Assembly: GCA_030159075.1 (NCBI GenBank)
Contig: BROG01000075.1
Coordinates: 434,001-498,000, forward strand
Reading direction: 5' to 3'
Origin: Atrina japonica
Taxonomy: Eukaryota > Mollusca > Bivalvia > Pterioida > Pinnidae
DNA: 64,000 bases
The notes beneath the pieces were generated by a model. The model had not been told where the DNA came from and made no database searches. It saw only the letters and a program-made list of their open reading frames with translations. A program made the position numbers and the translations under genes. Below are positions 1 to 42,480 of this stretch, one piece after another; the stretch's first letter is position 1; each line of letters begins with the position of its first letter.

Positions 1-60
1 CATATGACTGAAAAATTGTTGAATGTGGCATAAAACAATCATCAAAACGAATTATAGATC
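1..60 (+). repeat. 3' tail of a tRNA-derived SINE (truncated by window edge)
   Basis: The sequence ACTGAAAAATTGTTGAATGTGGC...AAACAATCATC matches the tail of the SINE at 28590-28835. The head lies outside the window. Confidence 0.5.
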
Positions 61-554
61 AAATGGATATTTTTGCTCTCTTAATGTACGTGTTCACCTA
101 CATCAGATGATAATGATATTATACGTAGCGCCTGGGACCCAATATGCATATAATTGCAAGTAAACATATATCAAAAGCCAATGCTGAGAAAATTTTGTCC
201 CTTTATAATTATGTAATACATGTATTTGTAATTGGAATAGATCATATTTAGGAGTTGTATTTCAAAGACCTGAATTTCATTTTTGTTAAATTTTTAATTA
301 ATTCTTTAAATAGCCGTGTTCACAAAAATACAAATGTTCAGTAACAGTAAATACAAATAGTTTATTAAAAACGAAAGTCTCTTGTCGTCATATAAACAAA
401 CTAAACAATATAACGGTGAAACAAGTACACCAGCAATATAAATTATGTTGCAGTTATTTCTCTTGTTTGAATTTGAAACACATAGATAATATTATCTGGC
501 ACTTTCATATCGCATGTGTATGTAATAGATTATATCATCGTGTACGTAGTCAAA

Positions 555-1195
555 TAAAATCTGATATGTGTATGTATACCAGATAACATTGTCTTGTATG
601 TGTATGATTATATGCGTGCAGGTAAATATATGAGTGTATGTGTACCAGATAACATTGTCCTGTGTGTGTATTATTGCGTGTGTACAGGTAATAGCAAGAT
701 ACTATTTGATATGTGTATGTATACCAGATAACATTGGTTTGTATGTGTATCATTGCGTGTGTTCAGGTAATAGCAAGGTGCTATTTGATATGTGTATGTG
801 TACCAGATAACATTGTCTTGTGTGTGTACTATTGTGTGTGTACAGGTAATAGCAAGATACTATCTGATATGTGTATGTGTACCAGATAACATTGTCTTTT
901 ATCTGTATTATCCTGTGAGTACAGATACTATTTGATATGTGTATGTGTACCAGATAACATTTATCTGTATTATCCTGTGAGTAGAGATACTCTTTGATAT
1001 GTATATGTGTACCAGATAACATTTATCTGTATTATCCTGTGAGTAGAGATACTATTTGATATGTGTATGTGTACCAGATAACATTGTCTTTTATCTGTAT
1101 TATCCTGTGAGTACAGATACTATTTGATATGTGTATGTGTACCAGATAACATTGTTTTTTATCTGTATTATCCTGTGAGTACAGATACTATTTGA
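555..1195. repeat. Minisatellite, ~60-66-bp unit, about ten copies
   Basis: The unit contains GATATGTGTATGTGTACCAG followed by ATAACATTGTCTT and a variable TGTATTATCCTGTGAGTACAG segment. Copies on the right differ in the inner segment from those on the left, so two subfamilies are present. It lies beyond the prominin 3' end. The ORFs predicted through it are repeat artefacts. Confidence 0.85.
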
Positions 1196-1199
1196 TACT

Positions 1200-2570
1200 T
1201 TTATCAGTGTATAGTGCCATCTATATCATACGTGAACTTGTAACAATAAGTTTAATTTGACAAACCAAATCACCTAATCATTAAAAACATTTTGTGGGAG
1301 TAAATGTTCAAAAGTAAAACAACTAAACAGTGTTAATGATGGGCTTCTTCTCTGTGAATTTCTACAACGTTAGGAAAATGTCAGGTATCACACCTGAAAT
1401 AAACCAAAGAAATTAGGTTACTATTGGTGCAAATGAGAATGCACAGGCTTACACAAATAGAAGCAAGTACAAACTCACATATTTTTACAGAGAAACACAA
1501 TAAAAACAACAATACCGATGTACACTAATTCATAGATATGCCAAACTGCAGAAAAAAATTAAATACAACTTTCACCCGCTACATGTTGACTTAAATCCGA
1601 CATTATAATAATCATATACATTTGTATAACCAACCAGTCCTATGTTAAATATTAGTCAGTTCTATGTTGATATCAATGAAACAATATCTGTAATTCGTGC
1701 AAAATTTCAGTTTAGAATTTGATCACTTGTGCAATGGATTTTATTTGTAAAGACGAATTTCTGCGATTTATGAATTGTAAAAATGTAAATGTAAAAGTTT
1801 GTGTCCTTCTGAATACAAAAAGTCAGACAGAACGCGCGAAAGATAGCATGGTTTCCGTTAGAATAAAACTGCGTGCGTGACATGATCTGGTTCATGTAAG
1901 TAAGGTGTATATATTGAAATTTTCTGATGTTGTTCACAGAGTTGTTTCAACATTATCGAGATATAATAGTGACAGTAATATTTTTTTAAAGACACATACG
2001 GTGCGGTAACACACAAACAAAAACATGCTTGTTACATGGACAATTTAATTGGTGATTAAAACTCATCCCTATCTTAAAACTACTTATGGTAAGAATATTA
2101 CGTTGAAATCAAATTATCACATTGTTAATTTCATTATGCCTATAAACTATGTAAAATTATGCATTCTGTCACAATTTCAACTTCATATGACAGATGGATG
2201 TATGTCTGACCGCCGCAGGCAACAATTTTCCCTGTGTCGTGTATGATTGAAATTGAAAACAAACTTTTGTATGTTTTCTTTCCCGAAAAGAAGTTTTCAA
2301 TGTGACTAATACTGATACATAGATATCGTTATCTCGTAATTCTCGGGACCAACTCTATTACTTCGAAATGATTTTTTATTATCATTTCTCTTTCTAAAAA
2401 TAATCGGAAATAGTCGTTCAACTTTGACATATCCGGGATTTCAATTCATCCGATTTTGACAGAACGGTTACCTATAAAATAATTCTTACTATGACGTCTT
2501 AGCCTTGAAAATTGAAGTATTTACAACACAAAATTGATCAAATTGCCGTTTATGAAAGCGAGGCGGTTCG
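1200..2570. other. No gene recognised
   Basis: AT-rich DNA downstream of prominin. It may include its 3' UTR. I see no conserved coding sequence, RNA gene or clear repeat. Confidence 0.5.
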
Positions 2571-2573
2571 TGC

Positions 2574-2574
<1 letters not shown>

Positions 2575-2643
<69 letters not shown>
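2575..2643. repeat. (GT)n microsatellite
   Basis: Uninterrupted GT dinucleotides. A TCTG/TCTA tetranucleotide-rich tract follows at about 2745-2880. Confidence 0.97.
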
Positions 2644-2644
<1 letters not shown>

Positions 2645-3057
2645 TGTTTGTGCGTAGATGTGTTCACTCACCTTGTCAACAGCCTAGTCCTCATAGCTAC
2701 AATTAAAAACATATTTTTAAATCTTAATCCAACCATCCATTCGCCCGTCTGTTTTTCTGTTTATCTGTCTGTCTATACTTCTATCTATCTGTCTGTTATC
2801 TATCTACATGAATTTCTTTCTATCTATATATCTATCTTTCTATCAAATTATATATTAATCCATCTATCTTTATATCGATATACACAATTTATATTTAATT
2901 ATTCTTACTTATTTAGAAAATACTCAATTGCGATAAAGACATTTCAATATTACATTATTTTCATGACATACAATTACTTATTTAATGTTATTTACACACA
3001 TGCATGTTCCTTTCTATCAGTATCATTAGTATGAATTTTTTTTTCAGCTATATGTAC

Positions 3058-34272
<31,215 letters not shown>

Positions 34273-34769
34273 ATTTCCGCCTTTGCCTTATAACGCCATT
34301 CCGAAATTTATTTCATTTGTTGCAACATGGACTTAACGAAAAGGACACAAGAGTACTTCAAAGACTATTTTGTCAGTGAATAAAGGAAAAGGTCTCGAAT
34401 ACGCTAAGTCTGTTAATATTTTGAAATGTATTTAAAACACACAAATGACAGTGTCGACAGACAATCAATTTAATCTATTAAGACTACATTTAAAATTCAT
34501 TCATTGTCAACGTGTACATTTGTCAAATAACAAACATGAGTTATATCATTTTGACAAAGAAGGACAAGTGTATTATAAATGACTGGAATCAGTATTGATA
34601 CTAAAATCGGATGGGGTGGGGAAACTTAGGTAAGGTGTCTGATGCCTGAAAACTTGAAAAGCAAGCTTCTGTTAAAGGAGCACATCAACCAAGTCTAATC
34701 CCATTTTGTAGATTAAAACTATGTTTACAAACTGAATCGAAAAATACACGTATCCTATTCCATATGTCT

Positions 34770-34910
34770 GTAGTAAGAGTGTTCAACTCACAAGCGGAAT
34801 GTTCCGGGTTAGATTCTTGGTACTGCGTCATACCGAAGACTTTAAAAACGGTTGTGATTGTTCCTTCGCCAAGCGCTCGGCATACGAAGTAAATATCAGG
34901 CGTTTTTTTT
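34770..34910 (-). repeat. Possible SINE fragment
   Basis: GCGGAATGTTCCGGGTTAGATTCTTGGTACTGCG resembles a tRNA B box (GGGTTAGATTCT), followed by a CATACCGAAGACTTTAAAAA body typical of a molluscan SINE as I recall it. The plus strand is the SINE-like sense; the assignment is uncertain. Confidence 0.4.
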
Positions 34911-35770
34911 TCACACAACAGACGTGACACGTAAATGAACTTTCATTGCATTGGGTCAGTTCCCTGCGGAAGTATGGAAGGGACATGTGGAATTTTTATT
35001 TATCTCGTGTCGCTGCCATACTTCCGTAGTTCCCAGGTACCGGTCTTAATTTTTGTCGGTATGTTAATATCATACACATTATGCCAAAGTTATAGTTTAT
35101 ACATATACAGCCACTTACCAAAAGTTTATAGATATTATCATTTTACTATATTTCATATAAAACCATATTTTGTCCAAACACTATTGTGAAGCCATTTCTT
35201 ATCGGATTTCAATAAGATTATCCCTGTTAAACAGAGAATTTAATACAGTTTTATTATGTATTTTAATTTCAGTTTTCTGACTTCGAAATTAAAAAATATC
35301 AATTTAAACAGAAAGTATAATTTTTGTGATGAAAATTCCTTCCTTGTGTCAGTAAAATTGTGATATCTAATTTTTACAATTTGTTTAAAATTTCATATTT
35401 TTAAATTACAAATTAGAAGATTACAACAAAATAATTAAAGAAACTTGGAAACATTCTCTGTTTAACAGTAAAAATTCTATTCAAATGCCATATGAAATGC
35501 CTTCACAATATTTTTTGAAAAATGTGGTTTTATATGAAATAAATAGAAAAATTGATTATATATATTATCCTAACCGGGCCAATGTTTTTATGACATTTTT
35601 TTCTAGACCCGAGATTAGCATATTTTTAAGTATGGTGTCTTATGTTTGGATCACTACAGATAAAAGATTCGGTACCAGCTGGTAGGTACTACCATTGTGA
35701 AGAAGGGAATTGCTTTAACTGTTCATTAATAAACTGATGTTCACTTGTTTCCTGTCATATATAGGCCTAA

Positions 35771-35992
35771 CAAGATGTACATGTATTTCAGAAACATTAT
35801 TTCCAGGGGAGTTGTTGTTATTTACCGTCCCACTCAAGAATCTTTCACTCATTTGGGGATATCACAAAATGCCGGTGATAACAAGATGTACATGTATTTC
35901 AGAAACATTATTTCCAGGGGAGTTGTTGTTATTTACCGTCCCACTCAAGAATCTTTCACTCATTTGGAGATATCACAAAATGCCGGTGATAA
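35771..35992. repeat. 111-bp satellite, two copies left of the LTR element
   Basis: Period exactly 111 (35771, 35882). The unit is CAAGATGTACATGTATTTCA...GGGGAGTTGTTGTTATTTAC joined to CCACTCAAGAATCTTTCACT...ATGCCGGTGATAA. The second half is an inverted SINE tail like that at 29290-29345. Confidence 0.93.
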
Positions 35993-36929
35993 TATCACCA
36001 AGTTAAATTCGGACATTTTATTTGAATCATTTCTGGACTTTTAAATTCAAAATTGTGTTTATTTTCTACAAAAAACTTTCATGAAGATTGACAGATTGTT
36101 TACACTAATTATTCACCTGTGCGCAGACTGTGACTCTAGTAATACAATGGATTTAATTACATCAAATGGACAGCTTGTTTAGGATTATACTTTTCACCTT
36201 GCAGACTTTGTGATTGTAGTAACAATTAGATTTAATTACAACAAATGGACACAGATTAAAGCGTTAGGCACTTCAGGTCATAAATATGTATATTCAGTAA
36301 TTAAGTATATAATTAACTCAATTTCATTTCTTTGTGTACATCCACTTTAGAGTCATTTTTGTATTTACTTGATAATTATTGTAACACCTGTTGACACATG
36401 TCAACCTTTTTACTTATCCTCAAACCATTGTCCAAATTGTCTTAAATACCAATGTAAAATTGCAACTCGTTAGTTCGGAAATCAGACACTATACTGATAG
36501 CACCGACTCGGACGATACTTTGTTTGGAGACCACGTATAATCACTGGTCAGTGATCCAACGTGCATTATATTTTGGACTTACTATTTTACCATTTACTAT
36601 TTCGGACTTTTTACAATTATATTATTATATGTTGTGATATTATATTGTTCATCGTTGCGGCTTACAATAAATTCGGATCAACTTATACAGTGTTCTTCCT
36701 GGAGTTGTATTTTGGTAGACCATAGGGAATACGGCATCTATATCTACTTTACGGCCCACAGCGCCACATTACTTTACGGCCCACAGCGCCACACTCATCG
36801 TCTCTTCTCTCTCGCCAACATTCCCTCACCCCGCTCGTTACGGCACAACAGCGGATACGGCTCCAGCGACAACATTAACATCAACGACACAACTCATCGG
36901 CACATACCGACACGAACCCCGTTGTGATA
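35993..36929 (+). repeat. 5' LTR
   Basis: 937 bp. Starts TATCACCAAGTTAAATTC and ends CCCCGTTGTGATA. It contains an internal tandem of TTTACGGCCCACAGCGCCAC. Predicted ORFs in it are not genes. Confidence 0.9.
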
Positions 36930-37049
36930 AATGGTGGATGAATCCTAAGGGTAAAACAACACCCGGGGTCATTGCATATATTTTGTAGTGACTTGATCCA
37001 GTACCAATCACTCAACAGAAGCGAGTTTCCCCAACGCAACAACCCAACG

Positions 37050-37217
37050 ATGGACTATTACTACCGATCAACATGGACATATTCACAACCAAGGACTAAC
37101 GCGTATTCACAACCAAGGACTAATGGTGATCAACGTCATTTCAACAAAACGTGTTACAAGTGTCATCTGCCTGGTCACCTTGCAAAATCTTGTGATTCAT
37201 GTGAAACGGAAATCTAA
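37050..37217 (+). CDS. LTR-element ORF a: CCHC zinc-knuckle peptide
   Basis: MDYYYRSTWTYSQPRTNAYS..., with a duplicated YSQPRTN, then CYKCHLPGHLAKSC: a retroviral-type CX2CX4HX4C knuckle, expected to bind nucleic acid as in Gag nucleocapsid. An upstream in-frame ATG exists at 36972. It stops at TAA (37215-37217) while an overlapping frame continues into the coiled-coil ORF. Either a frameshift joins them or they are separate. Confidence 0.65.
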   Translation: MDYYYRSTWTYSQPRTNAYSQPRTNGDQRHFNKTCYKCHLPGHLAKSCDSCETEI

Positions 37218-37836
37218 ATCAAACCAGGACCGTGATAGAAACAGAATACAGGATTATTTGGAAAGAAAACAGACTTTACGCGAACTTCCATTTTACAACA
37301 CCAAATACACGGCTCTCATCAAATTTATGGACCATTCAAAAACTATCAAAATGGAATTATCTAGGACCAAGCAAATTCTTAGGAATGCTCAAATTGAAAT
37401 TCAAACTCTGACTTCAAAACTTCAAACGACAGAAAGTGAATTGTGCTCTACCAGACATCAGCTTGAAACGTCACAAACAAATTGCGCGAATATTCACAAT
37501 CAATTTGAAGCTGAAACAAAGGATATCATTACAGAATCGGAAAACATGAAAGTGAAAATAACCAAACTTCAAGCGGATCTGGAAACAACAACAAAATCCC
37601 ATGATTACGCTCTAAATAGTTTACTTGAACTCGGTGACAGTGTACGCGATAGAAATTCAAAAATTGAGCAACTAAACTACAAAATTGACACACTAGAAGT
37701 TAGGAATCAGGATCTCGAAAACATTATGTCAGACCAGCGACAGGAAATAGAGAATCTACAGTATGCTTTGAATTCAAGACCGCCTTACCGACAGCAGAGA
37801 CAAAACAACCGACGCGACAGAAATTTTTATCGCTAA
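37123..37836 (+). CDS. LTR-element ORF b: coiled-coil protein with basic C-terminus
   Basis: Open for 237 codons. The credible coding part starts around residue 28 (KRKSKSNQDRDRNRIQDYLE), just where ORF a ends. It is a long coiled coil (MELSRTKQILRNAQIEIQTL..., VRNQDLENIMSDQRQEIENL) with a basic, Arg/Gln-rich end (PPYRQQRQNNRRDRNFYR), possibly RNA-binding. The first ~27 codons overlap the zinc knuckle in another frame. No known capsid domain recognised. Confidence 0.65.
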   Translation: MVINVISTKRVTSVICLVTLQNLVIHVKRKSKSNQDRDRNRIQDYLERKQTLRELPFYNTKYTALIKFMDHSKTIKMELSRTKQILRNAQIEIQTLTSKLQTTESELCSTRHQLETSQTNCANIHNQFEAETKDIITESENMKVKITKLQADLETTTKSHDYALNSLLELGDSVRDRNSKIEQLNYKIDTLEVRNQDLENIMSDQRQEIENLQYALNSRPPYRQQRQNNRRDRNFYR

Positions 37837-37882
37837 CACATTCAAAACACGAGGACGTGTTTTCCCCGGAGCGGAGGGAAAT

Positions 37883-38816
37883 TATCACCAAGTTAAATTC
37901 GGACAATTTGAATCATTTCTGGACTTTTAAATTCAAAATTGTGTTTATTTTCTACAAAAAACTTTCATGAAGATTGACAGATTGTTTACACTAATTATTC
38001 ACCTGTGCGCAGACTGTGACTCTAGTAATACAATGGATTTAATTACATCAAATGGACAGCTTGTTTAGGATTATACTTTTCACCTTGCAGACTTTTGTGA
38101 TTGTAGTAACAATTAGATTTAATTACAACAAATGGACACAGATTAAGCGTTAGGCACTTCAGGTCATAAATATGTATATTCAGTAATTAAGTATATAATT
38201 AACTCAATTTCATTTCTTTGTGTACATCCACTTTAGAGTCATTTTTGTATTTACTTGATAATTATTGTAACACCTGTTGACACATGTCAACCTTTTTACT
38301 TATCCTCAAACCATTGTCCAAATTGTCTTAAATACCAATGTAAAATTGCAACTCGTTAGTTCGGAAATCAGACACTATACTGATAGCACCGACTCGGACG
38401 ATACTTTGTTTGGAGACCACGTATAATCACTGGTCAGTGATCCAACGTGCATTATATTTTGGACTTACTATTTTACCATTTACTATTTCGGACTTTTTAC
38501 AATTATATTATTATATGTTGTGATATTATATTGTTCATCGTTGCGGCTTACAATAAATTCGGATCAACTTATACAGTGTTCTTCCTGGAGTTGTATTTTG
38601 GTAGACCATAGGGAATACGGCATCTATATCTACTTTACGGCCCACAGCGCCACATTACTTTACGGCCCACAGCGCCACACTCATCGTCTCTTCTCTCTCG
38701 CCAACATTCCCTCACCCCGCTCGTTACGGCACAACAGCGGATACGGCTCCAGCGACAACATTAACATCAACGACACAACTCATCGGCACATACCGACACG
38801 AACACCCGTTGTGATA
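37883..38816 (+). repeat. 3' LTR
   Basis: 934 bp. Differs from the 5' LTR mainly by a 4-bp deletion (GGACAATTTG versus GGACATTTTATTTG) and single-base length changes. Confidence 0.9.
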
Positions 38817-38820
38817 ATAA

Positions 38821-39171
38821 CAAGATGTACATGTATTTCAGAAACATTATTTCCAGGGGAGTTGTTGTTATTTACTATCCCACTCAAGAATCTTTCACTC
38901 ATTTGGAGATATCACAAAATGCCGGTGATAACAAGATGTACATGTATTTCAGAAACATTATTTCCAGGGGAGTTGTTGTTATTTACTATCCCACTCAAGA
39001 ATCTTTCACTCATTTGGAGATATCACAAAATGCCGGTGATAACAAGATGTACATGTATTTCAGAAACATTATTTCCAGGGGAGTTGTTGTTATTTACCAT
39101 CCCACTCAAGAATCTTTCACTCATTTGGAGATATCACAAAATGCCGGTGATAACAAGATGTACATGTATTC
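38821..39171. repeat. 111-bp satellite, three copies right of the LTR element
   Basis: Copies start at 38821, 38932 and 39043, plus a partial at 39154, identical in phase to the left block. The LTR element therefore inserted into a pre-existing array at CCGGTGATAA^CAAGATG. Confidence 0.93.
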
Positions 39172-39337
39172 GTGTAGACTTTAAAATCCAATAATGCTGA
39201 ATGACGGTCATTATCTATTGATCTTATTGATATAACGTAACACAGTAAATTTGGTTAAAATTTGGGGAAATAAAAATTCAATTTATCTGATTGATGCAAA
39301 TAAACAAACAAAAATGTCCCTAGATCTCTGAGATACA

Positions 39338-40290
39338 ACAAGAGGCCCAATGGGCCTTAATGGTCACCTGAGAAAATTTCGAGTCAAGTTTGTTAAAAAT
39401 TAGTCTACAAAATGTCAAAAAATTTAATGAAAACATAATACATGTATTTTCTGTTTACATAGGTGCCTGTGACCTTGACATTTGATCCTATGACCATGAA
39501 ATTGTCAAAATGATCCTTTAGTTAGATAATTTCTCATATATATATGTATGTGTGTGTATATACAAAAAAAATCAGTTTTGAAGTATTAAGATATGTACAT
39601 ACAACTGTACCCTATTATATTCAAGCACCTCCTAGTGGGTCGTTTATCGACATGAATAATCCACATAAAAGGGGGAACTACCCCTTTTCATCCACAAACT
39701 TTATGTGGCTTCACATGGGTTATATTTCCTGTCAAGTTTGGTTCAAATTAGCCCAATGGTTCTGGAGAAGTAGTCCAAAATGTCTAAAATTTAACAAAAA
39801 AAACAAAACCAAAAAAAATTATCCTTAAATCATTCCTAACAACTTTCTCTTATATATTGGTATACAAAAAGTCGATCAGTTTTGAGTTATTAAACAATTT
39901 GTAATACAATTGTACCCTATGTTACTGAAGCACCCCTAGTGGCTCATTTATAAACAGATTTCATTTTCTTTTGCAAATACGGTATTGACTTAACAATCAT
40001 ACATAAACAATTTAAAAGTAATCTGATCATTGGTTCATGAGAAGATTTTTAAACATGTACCAAGTTTTGGTCCTTTTTGGACCCTTTTAGGGCCCCTATG
40101 GGTCCTAGCCACTTTTCATTCGCAAAATTAATGCGGCTTCACATGGAGATGCTTTATGCAAAGTTTGGTTAAAATTGGCCCCTGGTTCTTGAGAAGAAGT
40201 GGAACATGCATAAATCTTAATAATGCATGACTACAGACAAAAGACATTCGCAACAGGTCACCAAGAGCCTTTGGCTCAGGTGACCTAAAA
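39338..40290. mobile_element. Inverted-repeat element, ~0.95 kb
   Basis: Begins ACAAGAGGCCCAATGGGCCT...GGTCACCTGAG and ends with the complement, CTCAGGTGACC. It contains two diverged sub-repeats around TGTGGCTTCACATGG and AGTTTGGTTAAAATTGGCCC (39700 and 40135). I have seen such repeats in bivalve genomes. No coding capacity. Confidence 0.65.
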
Positions 40291-40299
40291 AGGGAGATG

Positions 40300-42437
40300 A
40301 TGAAGAACCAGAGCCTGGCACCTTAAAACTAAACGTCTTAACAAAATTTGTCAACTTTGGCTAATCCTGAAATATTATTGGCTAAGGCAGCCAGGTTGAG
40401 TTTATTCACATATTTGAGTATATTCTTCAGGTTTTTTTTGGAGCCAGGCCCAGGAGTTAGACAAGGTGGGTTTTGGTCATGAAAAGCAACAGGACTGGGT
40501 TCAAATTTCCAGACTACTTGTTCCTTGCTTAAAAACAATTGAAAGTTCACACTTATGATAAAACAAAACATGTTTCCCTTTTTGGAAATTCTTTTTATTC
40601 ATGGATTAAAGACATAAAAATATTGATGTCTGAAAGACATTGTAGATATAACAACAAAACAAATAAACAAACTCATGTTTACGTGTTTTTGATATAAATA
40701 CATATATATAAATGATAACCATAAAATGTAACACACATGTATGCCTATTTTGCTCATCATAAAATCATGGGAATGGCCGAGACATAAACTACTATGTCAC
40801 CATGAGCCTTTGGATCAGGAGACAAAAACATTTAGTCTTCAGAAAGCTGAATTAACTATGACCATTCTGAAACTTGTATTTAGCTAGTGAGTGCATATTG
40901 TAAAGTTTCTGATGTGGATAATCAGGTCTAGAATGTGTTAATGGATTAAAAGATAATGACAATGACAACAACGATGATGGTTATGATGATGATGATGAAC
41001 ATCATGTATTGCAATCGTAACTGGGGATGCAATTTTTAAAACAATGCAATGAATGATATTATTTGAGTTAATAGATACATTTTCTGATAAAAAAATAATA
41101 AATGACATTTTTATTGATTTTGCCCAGTAATCTTCCCAGCACAACCCTAAAATAGACGACATTATATACTCTACAAAAATGACCTATTAAACTGCACAAC
41201 TTTTCTAAAGTCATTTTAATATAATGTTTCTATCATAACATAAAATAAAATGTCAAGTTAATTACATGACCAATGGTCATTTTGGAGAAGGCAATACAAT
41301 TGAGGTAATGAATTACAAACAAGTATAATAACATGATGATAATGGAGAGATGAGCAGTTTTAAAATAACATACAGGTATTGCCCAGCCCAATCAAAGTAA
41401 TAAACACGTGTAAATAAAAACACTTATAATGTACTATGAAACAATATTGTGGAATCTTTTTATCTGGGAATTCATAGGAAGATATCTGGAATTTGAGATA
41501 CAAGACATCTTCAATCAACATATTTTTTCAATCCTTATCAGGCAATGAATACGGCTTGATAGCAAGTGATATGTAATCTCTCTAATCACTGATTTTCTTT
41601 TCACTTTCTTTTAAAGCTTAAATATATTCTTATACTTACCAGTATATAAACCCATAAATACACGGAATTTTTTTTTATACATTCTTTGACCAGAGCAGTT
41701 AATTTTGAGATAACCAGAGTTTTTTCTATATAATATATTGATACACATGTACAAACTGCAAATTTATTCTGATATAGACGATACTTGCAGATAAAACTTT
41801 GAGATATCTGGAGTAGAAGTAATAGTAAAGTGAAAAACAAACTGAGCTGCTTGACTTTGAGATGACTGGAGTTTCGACTCATCCATTTTCACAATATCAG
41901 GATTACACTGTACATTTTTTTGCTGTATTTGATGGCAAACAAAGATTTAGGTGGATCTAGATTTTGATAAGATTCAATTCATCCGTCCATGAGGTCAGTA
42001 ATTAATGCAAAATCATGACTTTTGTTTGTACTTAATCTAATTTACTTTGAAAAACATTCTTTTACGACTTTTTTTACTGAAACATAAAATATTTCATTCA
42101 GAATATTTATACATCTATTTACAGGTATGTTAACAAGGCTTTTTTACAAACAAAATTTTAAACTTTTAAATTTGACAAATTGTCACATAGTATGATATGT
42201 ATACTCTATAAAATATAAAAGTTGGCCTCTAATCCTCTCATGATTAAATGGTGGATTACAATGACAATTCAAGTAAGTATAGGTAGGAAAACAGTGAGAA
42301 CATGGCGAAGGTGTAGAGAACATGGCGAAGGAGAAGATGTCTCTAATAAAGAAATGAAGCATCTAATTTTAGAATTAGAACGATGTATAAACACAAACAC
42401 AAATTAAGGATGGTAAAATCAGAAGAAATTAGAGGAA

Positions 42438-42480
<43 letters not shown>

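Larger units (their letters stand above)
35993..38816 (+). mobile_element. Compact LTR retroelement (gag-only type), 2824 bp
   Basis: Two near-identical direct repeats (35993-36929 and 37883-38816) flank a 953-bp internal region and are bordered by a 4-bp target duplication, ATAA (35989-35992, 38817-38820). LTR ends are TATCACCAAG...TGTGATA, with 6-bp inverted termini instead of TG...CA. A purine-rich tract (GGAGCGGAGGGAAA) precedes the 3' LTR, and TGGTGGATGAATCC just after the 5' LTR may be the primer site. No protease, RT, RNase H or integrase is present, so mobilisation must be in trans. LTR differences are few (short indels), suggesting a young copy. Confidence 0.9.

Noticed and set aside
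34685..34930. 81-codon minus ORF as a gene
   Set aside because: It covers a SINE-like sequence on the other strand and has no conserved features.
36634..36927. 97-codon ORF, repeated at 38520 as a 224-codon ORF
   Set aside because: Both lie in the LTR, and the longer one runs into the 111-bp satellite. No protein similarity.
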